Source: Leclercia adecarboxylata (GTDB lineage: Bacteria > Pseudomonadota > Gammaproteobacteria > Enterobacterales > Enterobacteriaceae). Taken from it: a stretch of 64,000 nt of DNA. The first letter of the stretch is position 1. Every line of letters starts with the position of its first letter. Made by a program: the position numbers and the translations under genes. The DNA is taken from contig NZ_CP040888.1 of the NCBI RefSeq assembly GCF_006171285.1, forward strand, positions 248,001-312,000. The letters run 5' to 3'. Positions 34,211 to 43,589 of this stretch are shown here, in pieces. Under the pieces are notes generated by a model. The model made no database searches. It had not been told where the DNA came from and saw only the letters and a program-made list of their open reading frames with translations.

Positions 34211-34773
34211 CAACTCTTTCTGTCAAGTATTACAGCTGGGCGTTCGTCTGAGCGGTCCAACCGCCAGGTCGGGCGCACGAAGTGGCAGCTATAGCCCCCA
34301 GGATAGCGCACCAGGTATTCTTGGTGCTCTGGCTCCGCCTCCCAAAAGGGTTCTTCTGGGTTGATCTCCGACACGACCGGGCCTGGCCAGCTTCCTGATG
34401 CCTCGATTTCCGCGATGGTTGTGAGGGCGACTTCCTTCTGCACTTCGGTGGTGTAGAAAATCGCCGATCGATAGCTCGGACCGACATCGCTGCCTTGTTG
34501 CTCGTAGGTCGTGGGGTCATGTATCTGGAAGAAGAGTTCCAAGAGCGAGCGATAGGCGAGAACGGAAGGGTCGAAGGTCACTTCCACTGCTTCCGCATGG
34601 CCGTAATGTCTCGCGTAGGTCGGATCAGGCATTTCTCCGCCTGTGTAACCGACACGCGTCGAAATGACTCCCCTGGCTCGGCGCAGCAAATCCTCCATGC
34701 CCCAGAAGCAGCCGCCTGCGAGAATTGCTCGCTCTGTCGCGGCCGCCCTATTGCCGGTAGGCGATTGGCTCAC
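34210..34773 (-). CDS. msrA: peptide methionine (S)-S-oxide reductase MsrA
   Basis: 187 aa from GTG at 34773, which has GGAGGAGG about 11 bases upstream; the frame is open further into the previous gene. Catalytic Cys in [17 protein letters not shown], then [38 protein letters not shown] and [23 protein letters not shown]. It reduces the S-diastereomer of methionine sulfoxide, with the Cys of GYSCHF as a candidate resolving residue. No signal peptide, so cytoplasmic. High GC. Sandwiched in an operon with an OsmC fusion and an oxidoreductase. Confidence 0.93.
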   Translation of the reverse strand: MSQSPTGNRAAATERAILAGGCFWGMEDLLRRARGVISTRVGYTGGEMPDPTYARHYGHAEAVEVTFDPSVLAYRSLLELFFQIHDPTTYEQQGSDVGPSYRSAIFYTTEVQKEVALTTIAEIEASGSWPGPVVSEINPEEPFWEAEPEHQEYLVRYPGGYSCHFVRPTWRLDRSDERPAVILDRKS

Positions 34774-34805
34774 AGTCCGTTCGCCCTCCTCCGTGTGCGC
34801 CACGG

Positions 34806-36038
34806 TCAAGCCAGCCTCGCGGGATCCGCAGCCTGACTGGCGCTCAAGAGCTCGGTCTGCACGTCCGAACCCCGGATGAGACTCAGATCGACGGGACACC
34901 GATCAGCGATCGCGAGGATCCGAGCGCGCTGATCATCACTCAGCGGCCCATCGAGGACAATGGTGCGGGTGAACCGGTCGGGTGGCATCATGTCCGGCAC
35001 CTTCTCGTGCTGCACGGTCGTGCTCGCCCGTTCGAGCGGAAAGCCCTTGCGGTTCGCATAGAGACGCATCGTCATCACCGTGCAGGCTGCGAGGCCGGCA
35101 GATACGAGTTCGTAGGGAGATAGTCCGGTCCCGAGGCCACCGACCGATGCTGGCTCGTCGGCGAACAGAGTGTGCTCGCCGCTGCGGACCTTGAGCTGGA
35201 ACGTCCCTGCAAGAGTTTCGGTGGAGACGACGCCCTCCGCAACCTCGACCTGCGGAAGATCCGCGCTGAGTGGTGGGAGAAAGCGGCTCGCCCAAACCGC
35301 CACCATGGCCGCGGCGTAGTTCGCGTCCGCGACGTCGGTGAGAAGGTGATCCGCGTTGTCGAGCGAGATGAAGCTTTTAGGGTGCCTGGACGCGACGAAG
35401 ATGCGCGACGCGTGGTCGATGCCGACCACCTGATCCAGCGGAGAGTGCATGACCAGCACCGGCCGTCGCAGGGAGGCAATGGCCTTCTCGACGTCGATCC
35501 CCTCAACCGCCTCAAGGAACCCTCGGCGAATGAGGAAGGGCCTACCGGCAATCTCCACCGAGGCCTCGCCCTCGCTCGCGATGGTGTCCAGATCATTCGG
35601 TCCGAAGAGGCGCAAGATATGCTGAAGGTCGGCCGGCGCACCAATCGTCGCTACCGCCGCAATATCAGGCATGTCGGCGGCGGCTACGATCGCAGCGGTG
35701 CCACCCAGGCTGTGCCCGACGAGGAGGGACGGTGACATGCCCGCCGCCGCCATCGCATTTGCGGCGGCCCGAAGGTCCTCGACGTCCGACGCGAAGTTCA
35801 CAGGTTCTCCCGTCCCACCGCCGATCCCGGTCCCGGCGAAATCGAACCTCAAGACCCCGATGCCCGCACGCGACAGCGCGCGCGAGATGTGAACAGCGGC
35901 GCGACTGTCTTTCCCGCACGTGAAGCAGTGGGCGAAGATCGCCCAGCCCCGCGGCGTCCCTTCCGGCGGTTCGAGGTGCCCGGACAGCGGAGAGCCAGCC
36001 CCACTGACAAACGTAAATGATCTTCCTGCCATGTCCAT
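34806..36038 (-). CDS. alpha/beta hydrolase-OsmC fusion protein
   Basis: About 410 aa from ATG at 36038, which follows GGAGGTTT. Residues 1-250 are an alpha/beta hydrolase with the oxyanion region [14 protein letters not shown], nucleophile elbow [10 protein letters not shown], Asp in HSPLDQVV and His in NADHLL. Residues 265-400 are an OsmC domain: [45 protein letters not shown] (peroxidatic Cys in AACT) and [11 protein letters not shown] (second Cys). OsmC proteins use two Cys to reduce organic hydroperoxides. The fusion is a known architecture; the hydrolase half may free acyl peroxides for the OsmC half. First gene of the operon and divergent from the lysR gene. Confidence 0.88.
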   Translation of the reverse strand: MDMAGRSFTFVSGAGSPLSGHLEPPEGTPRGWAIFAHCFTCGKDSRAAVHISRALSRAGIGVLRFDFAGTGIGGGTGEPVNFASDVEDLRAAANAMAAAGMSPSLLVGHSLGGTAAIVAAADMPDIAAVATIGAPADLQHILRLFGPNDLDTIASEGEASVEIAGRPFLIRRGFLEAVEGIDVEKAIASLRRPVLVMHSPLDQVVGIDHASRIFVASRHPKSFISLDNADHLLTDVADANYAAAMVAVWASRFLPPLSADLPQVEVAEGVVSTETLAGTFQLKVRSGEHTLFADEPASVGGLGTGLSPYELVSAGLAACTVMTMRLYANRKGFPLERASTTVQHEKVPDMMPPDRFTRTIVLDGPLSDDQRARILAIADRCPVDLSLIRGSDVQTELLSASQAADPARLA

Positions 36039-36141
36039 CAAACCTCCAGCACGCGGCTTGGCGGTTGCGCTCTCAGAACCTTCGACGGAGCTGAGCGGAG
36101 CGCACCGCCAACCGGTAATCGTCATCTCAGGCTATCATTTA

Positions 36142-36196
36142 TATGTCTGGCGCATATAGACAAGCCCCTATACCATGATTATATGCGCCAAGCATA
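36142..36196. promoter_or_regulatory. paired TATG-N7-CATA operators in divergent promoter region
   Basis: TATGTCTGGCGCATA at 36142-36156 and TATGCGCCAAGCATA at 36182-36196, centre-to-centre 40 bp, between the hydrolase-OsmC operon (minus) and the lysR gene (plus). Four helical turns apart, so bound proteins would lie on the same face. The N7 spacer keeps a CG...G pattern. Confidence 0.6.
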
Positions 36197-36266
36197 CTTC
36201 TGCGACCTGCTTTCCAAAGGCGGTCTCACGGAAGAGGTATCAGTCAGGCGCGTGGGCCAAAGGACT

Positions 36267-37142
36267 ATGGAACTCAATCAAGTCAGCTATTTCATCAACT
36301 TGGCCGAGACGCTGAATTTCACAGCGGCCGCTCGCTTGAGCGGTGTGTCACAGCCAAGTCTGACCCGCGCGATCCGCCGCTTGGAAGATGAGCTTGGCGG
36401 GCCGCTGATCTATCGCGACGGGAAGAACAGCCGCCTGACTGGCCTTGGCCATGACGTCGAGGCAGAATTCCGGCGCATGGTGGTCGCGATGAAGAGCGTT
36501 CGCAATCACTCGGAGCACTGGGCGATGGGGGGGCACCGCGTGCTGGATGTCGCCGTCGCGCCCACCGTCGGACCAAAGGAATTTACGGCATTCTTCGAGA
36601 GCGCATTGGCGGAGATGCCATCCATCGAAATCAAGCTGCACTCGCTCCAGTCGAACGAGGACACATCGGAGGTGCTTTCAGGAAAATACCACGCGTGCAT
36701 CATGCCGCGTGAAACAAGACCGGAACGCAAGCTGGATGTGCATCCTCTATTTCGGGAGCGCTTCGTGCTCGGCTGTTCTGCAAACCATCCCTTGGCTGCC
36801 AACGAGATCGTGCGCGGCGAAGACCTGCTCGAGTTTCCTTTCGTCGATCGCCTGAAATGCGAGTTTCGCGATCGGATCCTCGATCACTTCGCGCGACGGG
36901 ACTTGCTCATGCGACCTCGCTTTCGATCAGATCGCGAGGACTGGGTGCAACGGGTCGTCGCTGACGGCCACGCCATATGCATTCTTCCGGAACGATCGCC
37001 GACCGTGCAAGGCCTCGTCACTCGGCCGATCGACGGATTTGTCTTGGAGCGCGAAGTCGTGATCGCGACAGTATCCGGCTCCACGGCAACGGTCGAGATA
37101 CGGAACATCGCGCAGCTGGCAGCCCGGTATGAGTGGAACTGA
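36267..37142 (+). CDS. LysR-family transcriptional regulator
   Basis: 291 aa from ATG at 36267 (AAAGGACT upstream); the longer frame from 36183 would start inside the operator. HTH in MELNQVSYFINLAETLNFTAAARLSGVSQPSLTRAIRRLEDELG, followed by a periplasmic-binding-type effector domain. It has two Cys in the effector domain (YHACIMPRE, FVLGCSANHP) that might sense oxidants in the style of OxyR, but the OxyR spacing is not kept. It is divergent from the OsmC-msrA operon and followed by msrB-msrA, so it probably controls both. Confidence 0.88.
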   Translation: MELNQVSYFINLAETLNFTAAARLSGVSQPSLTRAIRRLEDELGGPLIYRDGKNSRLTGLGHDVEAEFRRMVVAMKSVRNHSEHWAMGGHRVLDVAVAPTVGPKEFTAFFESALAEMPSIEIKLHSLQSNEDTSEVLSGKYHACIMPRETRPERKLDVHPLFRERFVLGCSANHPLAANEIVRGEDLLEFPFVDRLKCEFRDRILDHFARRDLLMRPRFRSDREDWVQRVVADGHAICILPERSPTVQGLVTRPIDGFVLEREVVIATVSGSTATVEIRNIAQLAARYEWN

Positions 37143-37191
37143 ATCACGACGTGAAGAGCTTCGGCGCTATGGAAACTATACGCGCAGCGTA

Positions 37192-37221
37192 TTGGATAAA
37201 TCTGGGGCGCACTGCTATAGT
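37192..37221 (+). promoter_or_regulatory. promoter of the msrB-msrA operon
   Basis: TTGGAT (37192-37197) and TATAGT (37216-37221), 18-bp spacer, preceded by the dyad ATACGCGCAGCGTAT. The same arrangement, GAAACTATA...GTATTGG...CTATAGTC, recurs at 46465-46508, which supports this as a real promoter for oxidant-response genes. Confidence 0.55.
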
Positions 37222-37288
37222 CGGCGCAATGACTGCAAAGATAAATGACAGTGTGTCGAGCTCTCTAGATTAATTATTGGAGACTATC

Positions 37289-37732
37289 ATGAAGTTTGAG
37301 AAGTCACAGGCAGCAGTTGACCGCCTGACCCCCGAGCAACGCCGGATTACCCAGGATTCGGGGACCGAAAGGCCCTTCACGGGTGAGCACAACGACAACA
37401 AGGAGCCTGGCATCTACGTCGACATAGTGTCGGGAGAGCCGCTGTTCGCTTCAACGGACAAGTTCGATTCGGGTACTGGCTGGCCCAGCTTCACCAAGCC
37501 GATCGTTCCGGCAAACGTGAACGAGGTGCGGGACAGTGCACACGGCATGGTCCGGACGGAGGTCAGGTCGGTACACGCCGACAGCCATCTGGGCCACGTT
37601 TTCCCGGACGGTCCTTCCGACCGCGGCGGTCTGCGCTACTGCATCAACTCTGCGTCCCTTCGCTTCATCCCGCGCGACGAGATGGAGTCCGAGGGATACG
37701 GTGAATATCTCGATCAAGTAGAGGAGGCTTAA
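37289..37732 (+). CDS. msrB: peptide methionine (R)-S-oxide reductase MsrB, non-zinc type
   Basis: 147 aa from ATG at 37289 (TTGGAGACTATC ahead). SelR domain: [56 protein letters not shown] and catalytic Cys in [14 protein letters not shown]. The two CxxC zinc motifs of many MsrBs are missing, and the usual resolving Cys of GCGWPSF is Thr here, so recycling may occur directly by thioredoxin or glutaredoxin. It reduces the R-diastereomer of methionine sulfoxide. Followed after 1 bp by msrA. Confidence 0.93.
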   Translation: MKFEKSQAAVDRLTPEQRRITQDSGTERPFTGEHNDNKEPGIYVDIVSGEPLFASTDKFDSGTGWPSFTKPIVPANVNEVRDSAHGMVRTEVRSVHADSHLGHVFPDGPSDRGGLRYCINSASLRFIPRDEMESEGYGEYLDQVEEA

Positions 37733-37733
37733 C

Positions 37734-38273
37734 ATGCATCAGCGCGCTGTTCTCGCAGGAGGATGTTTCTGGGGCATGCAGGATCTGATCCGCAAGCGGC
37801 CCGGCATCATCTCGACCCGTGTGGGTTACACGGGCGGCGATATTCCGAACGCCACGTATCGTAATCACGGCACGCATGCCGAGGGGATCGAGATTGTCTT
37901 CGACCCGACAGTGACGAGCTACCGGCACATCCTGGAATTCTTCTTCCAGATCCACGATCCGACGACGCTGAACCGCCAGGGCAATGATCGTGGGCTCTCC
38001 TACCGGTCGGGCATCTATTATGTCGACGAGGAGCAGAAGCGCGTCGCCGAGGATACGATCGCCGATGTGGATGCCTCGGGGCTGTGGGATGGCAAAGTGG
38101 TGACCGAGGTCCAGCCGGTCGGCGAGTTCTGGGAGGCCGAGCCCGATCACCAGGATTATCTGGAGAAGCGGCCGGGCGGCTACACCTGCCACTTCGTCCG
38201 TCCCGACTGGGTTCTTCCAAAGCGGCATGAGGCCGGCGATGTGAGCCCTGCGGCCGGGGCTGCAGCGGAATAG
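37734..38273 (+). CDS. msrA: peptide methionine (S)-S-oxide reductase MsrA
   Basis: 179 aa. Catalytic Cys in [20 protein letters not shown], then [52 protein letters not shown] and [26 protein letters not shown]. The spacing of 1 bp to msrB means coupled translation, giving both stereospecific activities. Very like the MsrA at 60848-61348 in sequence and gene order, despite different base composition. An Ala/Gly-rich tail of about 20 residues extends beyond the family core. Confidence 0.94.
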   Translation: MHQRAVLAGGCFWGMQDLIRKRPGIISTRVGYTGGDIPNATYRNHGTHAEGIEIVFDPTVTSYRHILEFFFQIHDPTTLNRQGNDRGLSYRSGIYYVDEEQKRVAEDTIADVDASGLWDGKVVTEVQPVGEFWEAEPDHQDYLEKRPGGYTCHFVRPDWVLPKRHEAGDVSPAAGAAAE

Positions 38274-38405
38274 GCTTCGCTGCCGTTAGTGCCGCGCCGA
38301 TCCGGTTCGCAACCTCCGACGACCGCGTCAATCGACGCGGTCGTCGAACCCGGCCTTGAAGCAGATCATTCCATTCAGCCGCCGTCGCAGTGCCAGGATC
38401 CAGAT

Positions 38406-39110
38406 ATGACAGACCTCTCCTCCTTTCCCATCACGCAGCGCTGGCCAGCATCTTATCCGGATCGCTTGCAACTATACGCGGCCCCCACGCCCAACGGCGT
38501 CAAGGTCTCGATGATGCTGGAGGAGACTGGCCTGCCGTATGAGCCCCACTTCGTCGACATCTCGAACAACGAGTCGAAGGATCCAGCGTTCGTGTCGTTG
38601 AATCCCAACGGCCGCATACCCGCGATCATCGATCCGGCTGGCCCTGACGGCCAGCCCATTGGCATATGGGAAACCGGTGCGATCCTCATCTATCTGGCCG
38701 ACAAGACGGGGCAGCTCATCTCAACAACACCCGCCCAGCGGTACGAGACTCTGGCCTGGGTGTTCTTTCAGGTGTCGGGCGTTGGGCCGACCTTCGGACA
38801 GCTAGGCTTTTTCCTGCGATTTGCCGGCAAGGACTATGAGGACAAGCGACCTCGGCAGCGCTTTGTTGATGAATCCAGGCGTCTTCTCGGGGTCCTGGAT
38901 CACCGGCTGGAGGGCCGCGAATGGATTGTCGATGATTACTCGATCGCGGACATTGCGACGTTTGGCTGGGTGAATGCGCTGGTCGAATTCTACGCAGCGG
39001 GCGACATCCTCGGCCTAAGCAGCTATTCGAACGTGCAGGCATGGCTCGAACGCGGGCTGGCGCGACCGGCTGTACAGCGTGGCCTGCGAATTCCTGCGAG
39101 GCCTGCATGA
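38406..39110 (+). CDS. glutathione S-transferase (YghU/YfcG-like)
   Basis: 234 aa from ATG at 38406. Thioredoxin-fold N-terminus LQLYAAPTPNGVKVSMMLEETGLPYEP with NPNGRIPAI and the glutathione-binding WETGAILIYLADKTGQLI; C-terminal helical domain with WVFFQVSGVGPTFGQLGFF and DYSIADIATFGWV. Members of this Nu-class group act as disulphide-bond oxidoreductases or peroxidases with glutathione. Lies downstream of msrBA and overlaps the corA-like start by 4 bp. Confidence 0.88.
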   Translation: MTDLSSFPITQRWPASYPDRLQLYAAPTPNGVKVSMMLEETGLPYEPHFVDISNNESKDPAFVSLNPNGRIPAIIDPAGPDGQPIGIWETGAILIYLADKTGQLISTTPAQRYETLAWVFFQVSGVGPTFGQLGFFLRFAGKDYEDKRPRQRFVDESRRLLGVLDHRLEGREWIVDDYSIADIATFGWVNALVEFYAAGDILGLSSYSNVQAWLERGLARPAVQRGLRIPARPA

Positions 39111-40075
39111 CCATTATCGCCGCATATTATTACAACGAAGGTAAGCGAGTCCGTGAAATCAGGCTCGATGAGCACGTCGAACTAAACGAGAATCGCTCGG
39201 GCTTCTGCTGGATCGCGCTTAGCGAGCCCACCGCAGACGAACTCAGCGCGATCCAGACGACGTATAACCTCCATCCTTTGGCGATCGACAACGCCATGCA
39301 CCCGCTGTGCCCGCCCAAGCTCGAGGTCTACAACGATGAGTTGTACGTCGTCGCCCAGACCGCCGAGCTGGTCGGCGACCGGATCAGCTACGGCAAGATG
39401 GCGATCTTCACCGGTCACAATCACCTTATCACCGTGCGGCACGGCAATGCCGGAGCGCTGGGCAAACTTCGGGAGCAACTCGAGGCATCGCCGACGCAGT
39501 TCGGCAAGGGTGTCGACTATGTGCTGCACGCGATCTTGCACCGAGTGGTCGACCAGTATCTGCCCATCTTCGAAATGATCGAGGACGACGTCCTGGCGAT
39601 GGAGCGACGGTCGCTGCACGATTTCCTCGGGCCAGAAGAGGTGGCGCGAATCTTCGAACTAAGGTCCGAACTCACGCGGTTCCAGCGCACGCTCGGGGCT
39701 ATGGCCGAGCTGGTGCGAAAGCTCGTTCGCGGCCACTTTCCCTGCATCAGCGCCGAAATGACACCATATTTCCACGACGTCGCGGACCATGTCCACCGCG
39801 TGCAGTCCATGGTCGACGGCCTCCTGCTTATCCTGTCCACGGTCTTCGAGGCCAGCAGCCTTCTGGAAGCGCAAAGGATCGGTGTGGTCACTCGCCAGCT
39901 CGCGGCCTGGGCGGCGATCTTGGCGGTCCCGACGGCGATCGCCGGAATATATGGCATGAACTTCAAGCACATGCCGGAACTGGACACGCCATATGGCTAC
40001 TTCGTCGTGCTCGGAGTGATAGCGGTGTTCTGCCTTCTCCTATTCATGCGCTTCAAGAAGGCCAAGTGGCTATGA
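39107..40075 (+). CDS. corA: CorA-family divalent cation transporter
   Basis: 322 aa from ATG at 39107 (ATGA overlap). Large N-terminal cytoplasmic domain, long stalk helix, then two C-terminal membrane helices: WAAILAVPTAIAGIYGMNFKHMPELD, holding the GMN selectivity motif, and FVVLGVIAVFCLLLFMRFKKAKWL. CorA forms pentameric magnesium channels. Why it is placed in an oxidant island is unclear; magnesium supply or cobalt/nickel traffic are options. Confidence 0.9.
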   Translation: MTIIAAYYYNEGKRVREIRLDEHVELNENRSGFCWIALSEPTADELSAIQTTYNLHPLAIDNAMHPLCPPKLEVYNDELYVVAQTAELVGDRISYGKMAIFTGHNHLITVRHGNAGALGKLREQLEASPTQFGKGVDYVLHAILHRVVDQYLPIFEMIEDDVLAMERRSLHDFLGPEEVARIFELRSELTRFQRTLGAMAELVRKLVRGHFPCISAEMTPYFHDVADHVHRVQSMVDGLLLILSTVFEASSLLEAQRIGVVTRQLAAWAAILAVPTAIAGIYGMNFKHMPELDTPYGYFVVLGVIAVFCLLLFMRFKKAKWL

Positions 40076-40166
40076 GTAACGCACTTCGCGAGCTTCTCCG
40101 TCCGCCGAGTCACAGCGCGCTTTGTGCGCGAGCGTGTCCAATCCAGTTCAAGATGAAGGTGCTTCC

Positions 40167-40739
40167 ATGACCTCCCAGGTGACCGACGTTCTAGAAGCAG
40201 TCCAGTCATTCATCGCCAAAGGCTATGACCGCGAATACCGCGTCAAGGACGGCAATCTCGTCGATCTCGAACTAGGGTCAACCCTCGATGCATGCAGCAT
40301 TCGCGTCGATGCGGCGTTGCGCCTCGAGAGCGGGGACGACGGCGAAGATGCCTCCAACATCTACGCGATCACCGATCCGGCGACAGAGCATAAAGGCCTG
40401 TTGATCGACGCCTTCGACGTGTTCCACGAAATCTGCCCCCGCGACTTGTCCGAGCGCCTTGTGGCGCATCGGGAAACAGCACCGGCAGGTGACCAGGACG
40501 CGCCGAGCAAGCACGGACTACGGAAAGTCTACAAGAGCGAGTTTCACAGCGATCCCGAGCGTTACGTTCTGCGCGAGGGCTTTCCAGACTTCCCGCCATG
40601 CCCTTTCGGCCAATCCTTCAGCATCCTCGGCTTCGATACCGCCGAGCAGGAATATGTCTGGCTCGTCACGAGCATCATTCGAGATCCTCGGCTGATCAGG
40701 GTTCCATACCAGGGCGAAGACGTCATCAGCGACGAATAG
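40167..40739 (+). CDS. hypothetical protein, YtoQ/PRPP-synthetase-annotated fold N-terminus
   Basis: 190 aa from ATG at 40167 (GAAGGTGCTTCC ahead). The first 85 residues (VLEAVQSFIAKGYDREYRVKDGNLVDLE, RLESGDDGEDASNIYAITDP, KGLLIDAFDVF) match short proteins often mislabelled phosphoribosylpyrophosphate synthetase. The rest has FPPCPFGQSFSILGFD and EQEYVWLVTSII. Function unknown. Co-directional with its neighbours. Confidence 0.55.
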   Translation: MTSQVTDVLEAVQSFIAKGYDREYRVKDGNLVDLELGSTLDACSIRVDAALRLESGDDGEDASNIYAITDPATEHKGLLIDAFDVFHEICPRDLSERLVAHRETAPAGDQDAPSKHGLRKVYKSEFHSDPERYVLREGFPDFPPCPFGQSFSILGFDTAEQEYVWLVTSIIRDPRLIRVPYQGEDVISDE

Positions 40740-40826
40740 CGGTGTCGCTTAGCCGGAAAGGCTGGCCTTCCTGGCCCACACATCTGCAGGCTGAACTTTA
40801 AGAACATCGAAAATTAGGAGGTGATT

Positions 40827-41276
40827 ATGGACTGGAACAAGGACCACATACGAGAAACTATGCTCTTGCTGGAGACAGCAGCGTTGCACAGCGCTCGCGA
40901 AAACTACCTGGACTATGTCTCTACCGCTCGGCTCGATCGGAGCGAACCGATCGAAAACGACGAACTAGCTCAGGCCGAGGTCGCGAGCGACTTCGCTGAA
41001 GCGCTCGATGACACGCTCCATGACTACGCCAATAAACTCGAAAAGCTCAGGACGATCGATTTCGGCCCCAAGTTGGCCGTCAACGAAGGCGCTGTCGTCA
41101 AGCTGTCCGGCCGCCACTTTGTGATCGCGGTGTCAACGAGCAAGTTTACCTGTCAGGGGCGTGAGCTCATGGGCATTTCCACGATGGCGCCGATCTTCGA
41201 AGCGATCGAGGGTGCCCGAGCCGGGGAGACCGTGCAGTTCAACGGCCGGGACCTCACCGTAGAAGACGTGGAATAA
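40827..41276 (+). CDS. GreA/GreB C-terminal-domain-like protein
   Basis: 149 aa from ATG at 40827, preceded by the strong site GGAGGTGATT. N-terminal helical hairpin (DHIRETMLLLETAALHSARENYLDYV, EALDDTLHDYANKLEKL) and C-terminal FKBP-like part: DFGPKLAVNEGAVVKLSGRHFVIAVST and MGISTMAPIFEAIEGARAGETVQFNG, which resembles the SP.APLG..L.GK..GD pattern of Gre factors. Could bind RNA polymerase in stress conditions. No acidic Gre tip is evident, so it may not promote cleavage. Confidence 0.6.
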   Translation: MDWNKDHIRETMLLLETAALHSARENYLDYVSTARLDRSEPIENDELAQAEVASDFAEALDDTLHDYANKLEKLRTIDFGPKLAVNEGAVVKLSGRHFVIAVSTSKFTCQGRELMGISTMAPIFEAIEGARAGETVQFNGRDLTVEDVE

Positions 41277-41382
41277 AGCCCTCCACCGCAGCCGGCGCGC
41301 TAGTGCCGAACGCCCTGCATCTCTTTCTGCATGCATACGGTCACTTGCAGCCGCGTTGACCTGGCTCATCAAAGGCAAACTC

Positions 41383-41784
41383 ATGACAACACCTTCATTC
41401 TTCATCACCCCCGGATACGGGACGCGCCTGCATGACGCGCTTCATTATTCTCAGGCAATGCGCATTGGTGACCGCGTGGAGATCTCCGGACAGGGCGGAT
41501 GGAACGACGATCTCGTCATTCCGGAGTCGATTGAGGAAGAGATCGAGCAGGCGTTCAAGAACGTGGAACGGACGCTCGCGACCGCCGGAGCACGCTGGCC
41601 GCATGTGGTCCACGTCAATTCCTATCACGTCGGTGGATTCCCTCCCGTGATCAACGAAACAATGGCCAAGCTGTATCGCCACTACATGCCCGACCGCGCT
41701 CCAATCTGGACGCAGTTGGGAATCGAAGCGCTGGGGCTTCCAACCATGCGTATCGAAATTCGCGTAACAGCTATCATCGCCTGA
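41383..41784 (+). CDS. Rid (YjgF/YER057c/UK114) family protein
   Basis: 133 aa from ATG at 41383. Shows the Rid trimer fold: YSQAMRIGDRVEISGQGGW, EEEIEQAFKNVERTLATAGARWPHVVHVNSYHV and LPTMRIEIRVTAIIA. RidA deaminates reactive enamines using an Arg in R-C-V; that position here reads APIWTQLG, so the catalytic Arg is missing and the deaminase role is doubtful. Some Rid relatives act as chlorination-activated holdases, which would fit a chlorine-stress island. Confidence 0.8.
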   Translation: MTTPSFFITPGYGTRLHDALHYSQAMRIGDRVEISGQGGWNDDLVIPESIEEEIEQAFKNVERTLATAGARWPHVVHVNSYHVGGFPPVINETMAKLYRHYMPDRAPIWTQLGIEALGLPTMRIEIRVTAIIA

Positions 41785-41814
41785 CCCCGCGGTTCGTGCA
41801 GGCGCCGTGCCGCG

Positions 41815-43086
41815 CTAATCCCGCACGCCCTGCGCCCGCTTCTCCATGCATATCATCGTATCGAGAGATCCGGTTATCATCGGCGTGCTCGGAGAACGGG
41901 GGGCCGCCTTGGCCTGGTTGGTGCGCCTCGGCTGCCTGCGGGCGATGGCCAGCACTGCCAGGAGCGTGAGCAACGCCGCCGCATAAAGGAACAGGCCGCC
42001 AGGGCCGACGATATTCATTGCAGCTGCTCCTATTAGGGGGCCAGCGGCTGTCCCGATCCCGTTGAGCAACAGAAGCCCGCGCGCGGTGCCGAGTAGCCGA
42101 CCGGCCGGAAGATCGTCGTTTGCGACGGCGAGACACAACGAATAAATCGGGATGCCAAAGCCGCCGAACAGCGCACCTGCCGCAAGGAGCAGCGGCAGAG
42201 GCGCTTCCACCGCCAACGCTACGCCGATGGCAGACGCTGCGGACGCCAGCGCCGCACCGGCGATGACAAGATTCCGGGGCACTCGATCCGAAAGCCAACC
42301 GAGTGGCCAATGGAAGGCGAGCGTTCCACCAAGAACCGCAGCCATGAAGGCGGAGATACCGCCCACATCGAGGCCGATGCTCTGGGCGAAGTTCGCGCCC
42401 ATGCCCCAGAAACCACCGATAGCCAGGCCGGCCAGGAAAGCGCCAGCCGCAGCGAGAGGTGATACGAGGACGAGGTCCCTGAACGCGACCCATTCCTGTT
42501 CCACCTGGGCCGGCGGATGACTGGGCAGCAAGGTGATCGGAACCACCGCCGCTGATATCAGCAGCGACACGATGAGGAACAATGTCACGTCGGCGGGCGG
42601 TGCGATGTTGAGTAACGCCTGCCCGATTGCCCATGAGCCCATAGAGACAACTCCGAATATCGACAGGAGCTGCCCGCGTGTGGATGGCAATGCGTGGGCG
42701 TTGAGCCAACTCTCCGTTGCGAGGATCATGCCCGCGTAGGCGAAGCCGGTAATCAGGCGAAGCGGCATCCAGGCGATCGGCTCCACGAACGCCACATGGA
42801 GAAGGGCGGTCATCGAGGCAATGGCCGCGAAGCCGGCGAAGGTTCTGACATGTCCCACGGAGACGATGATCGGTGGCAACACGAGCGCGCCGATCGTGAA
42901 ACCCGCGAAATAGAAGGACATCATCGCGCTGATCGCGCCGGTCGAGAACCCCTTATGGCCGGCTCTCACGATCAGGAGCGTGCTCAGCAGGCCATTGCCC
43001 AGCAGCAGAGCGGCGACGCTCAGCAGCAGCGCCGCCACCGGCGCGAGAACGAGGCCGCGCTTGCCCGCCGACCTCATGGTATCCAT
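41815..43086 (-). CDS. MFS transporter (YcaD-like)
   Basis: About 423 aa from ATG at 43086, which overlaps the end of the DM13 gene; the frame extends upstream within it. Twelve hydrophobic segments can be counted (for example LVLAPVAALLLSVAALLLGNGLL, WAIGQALLNI, LLLAAGALFGGFGIPIYSL). Motif A-like WLSDRVPRNLVIAG lies between helices. YcaD-type MFS proteins are drug or metabolite exporters of unknown substrate. Polar C-terminal tail of about 40 residues. Confidence 0.85.
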   Translation of the reverse strand: MDTMRSAGKRGLVLAPVAALLLSVAALLLGNGLLSTLLIVRAGHKGFSTGAISAMMSFYFAGFTIGALVLPPIIVSVGHVRTFAGFAAIASMTALLHVAFVEPIAWMPLRLITGFAYAGMILATESWLNAHALPSTRGQLLSIFGVVSMGSWAIGQALLNIAPPADVTLFLIVSLLISAAVVPITLLPSHPPAQVEQEWVAFRDLVLVSPLAAAGAFLAGLAIGGFWGMGANFAQSIGLDVGGISAFMAAVLGGTLAFHWPLGWLSDRVPRNLVIAGAALASAASAIGVALAVEAPLPLLLAAGALFGGFGIPIYSLCLAVANDDLPAGRLLGTARGLLLLNGIGTAAGPLIGAAAMNIVGPGGLFLYAAALLTLLAVLAIARRQPRRTNQAKAAPRSPSTPMITGSLDTMICMEKRAQGVRD

Positions 43087-43586
43087 CGCCGGGCTCGTTC
43101 TCGGGCCTGACTTGAGGGTTGATACTCTGCCGCACTGATGAACTGGTCGAATGCTTCGCACCAGATGACGACCGTGTTGTAGTCACGGACATCGATGCCG
43201 GCAGGCACCTCGACGATGAAGCCGTTGAACGTCTTCACATCGCCCACGCGGACTGATCTGTCCTTGATTAGGAGAAAGGCCTCCTTCGTGTCGACGAAAC
43301 GTGGTGCGAGGTAGAGCTTGTAGTCGGGACCAGGGGCGAGGCGCCCGATATGGGCGATACGGTCGCGCGAGACCCGGATCTCGCCTTCCCCCCAGTGAAG
43401 CAGGTCGCTGCCTTTGAGATCGCGGGCCAGACGCCCTGCGTAGAGCGTCTCGGCTGAGATGGTCCGCAAGGCCGCCGCGTCCGGGGCCTGGGGGGCGGTC
43501 AGGATCGGCAGCGTGTAGACACCGCCCGCGAAGCCCATGGCGAGCATCGCGAGATGGGTGGCAATCAGGATGACCCAGCGCCGCAT
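43074..43586 (-). CDS. DM13-domain membrane-anchored protein
   Basis: 170 aa with an N-terminal signal-anchor (VILIATHLAMLAMGFAGGVYTL) and a DM13-type domain: EIRVSRDRIAHIGRLAPGPDYKLYLAP, DVKTFNGFIVEVPAGIDVRDYNTVVIWCEAFDQFISAAEY. DM13 domains are cytochrome-like and thought to move electrons with a nearby Cys (IWCE). Positioned on the periplasmic side. Starts 4 bp after the TlpA-like gene, so a periplasmic redox relay is plausible. Confidence 0.8.
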   Translation of the reverse strand: MRRWVILIATHLAMLAMGFAGGVYTLPILTAPQAPDAAALRTISAETLYAGRLARDLKGSDLLHWGEGEIRVSRDRIAHIGRLAPGPDYKLYLAPRFVDTKEAFLLIKDRSVRVGDVKTFNGFIVEVPAGIDVRDYNTVVIWCEAFDQFISAAEYQPSSQARERARRWIP

Positions 43587-43589
43587 CGG

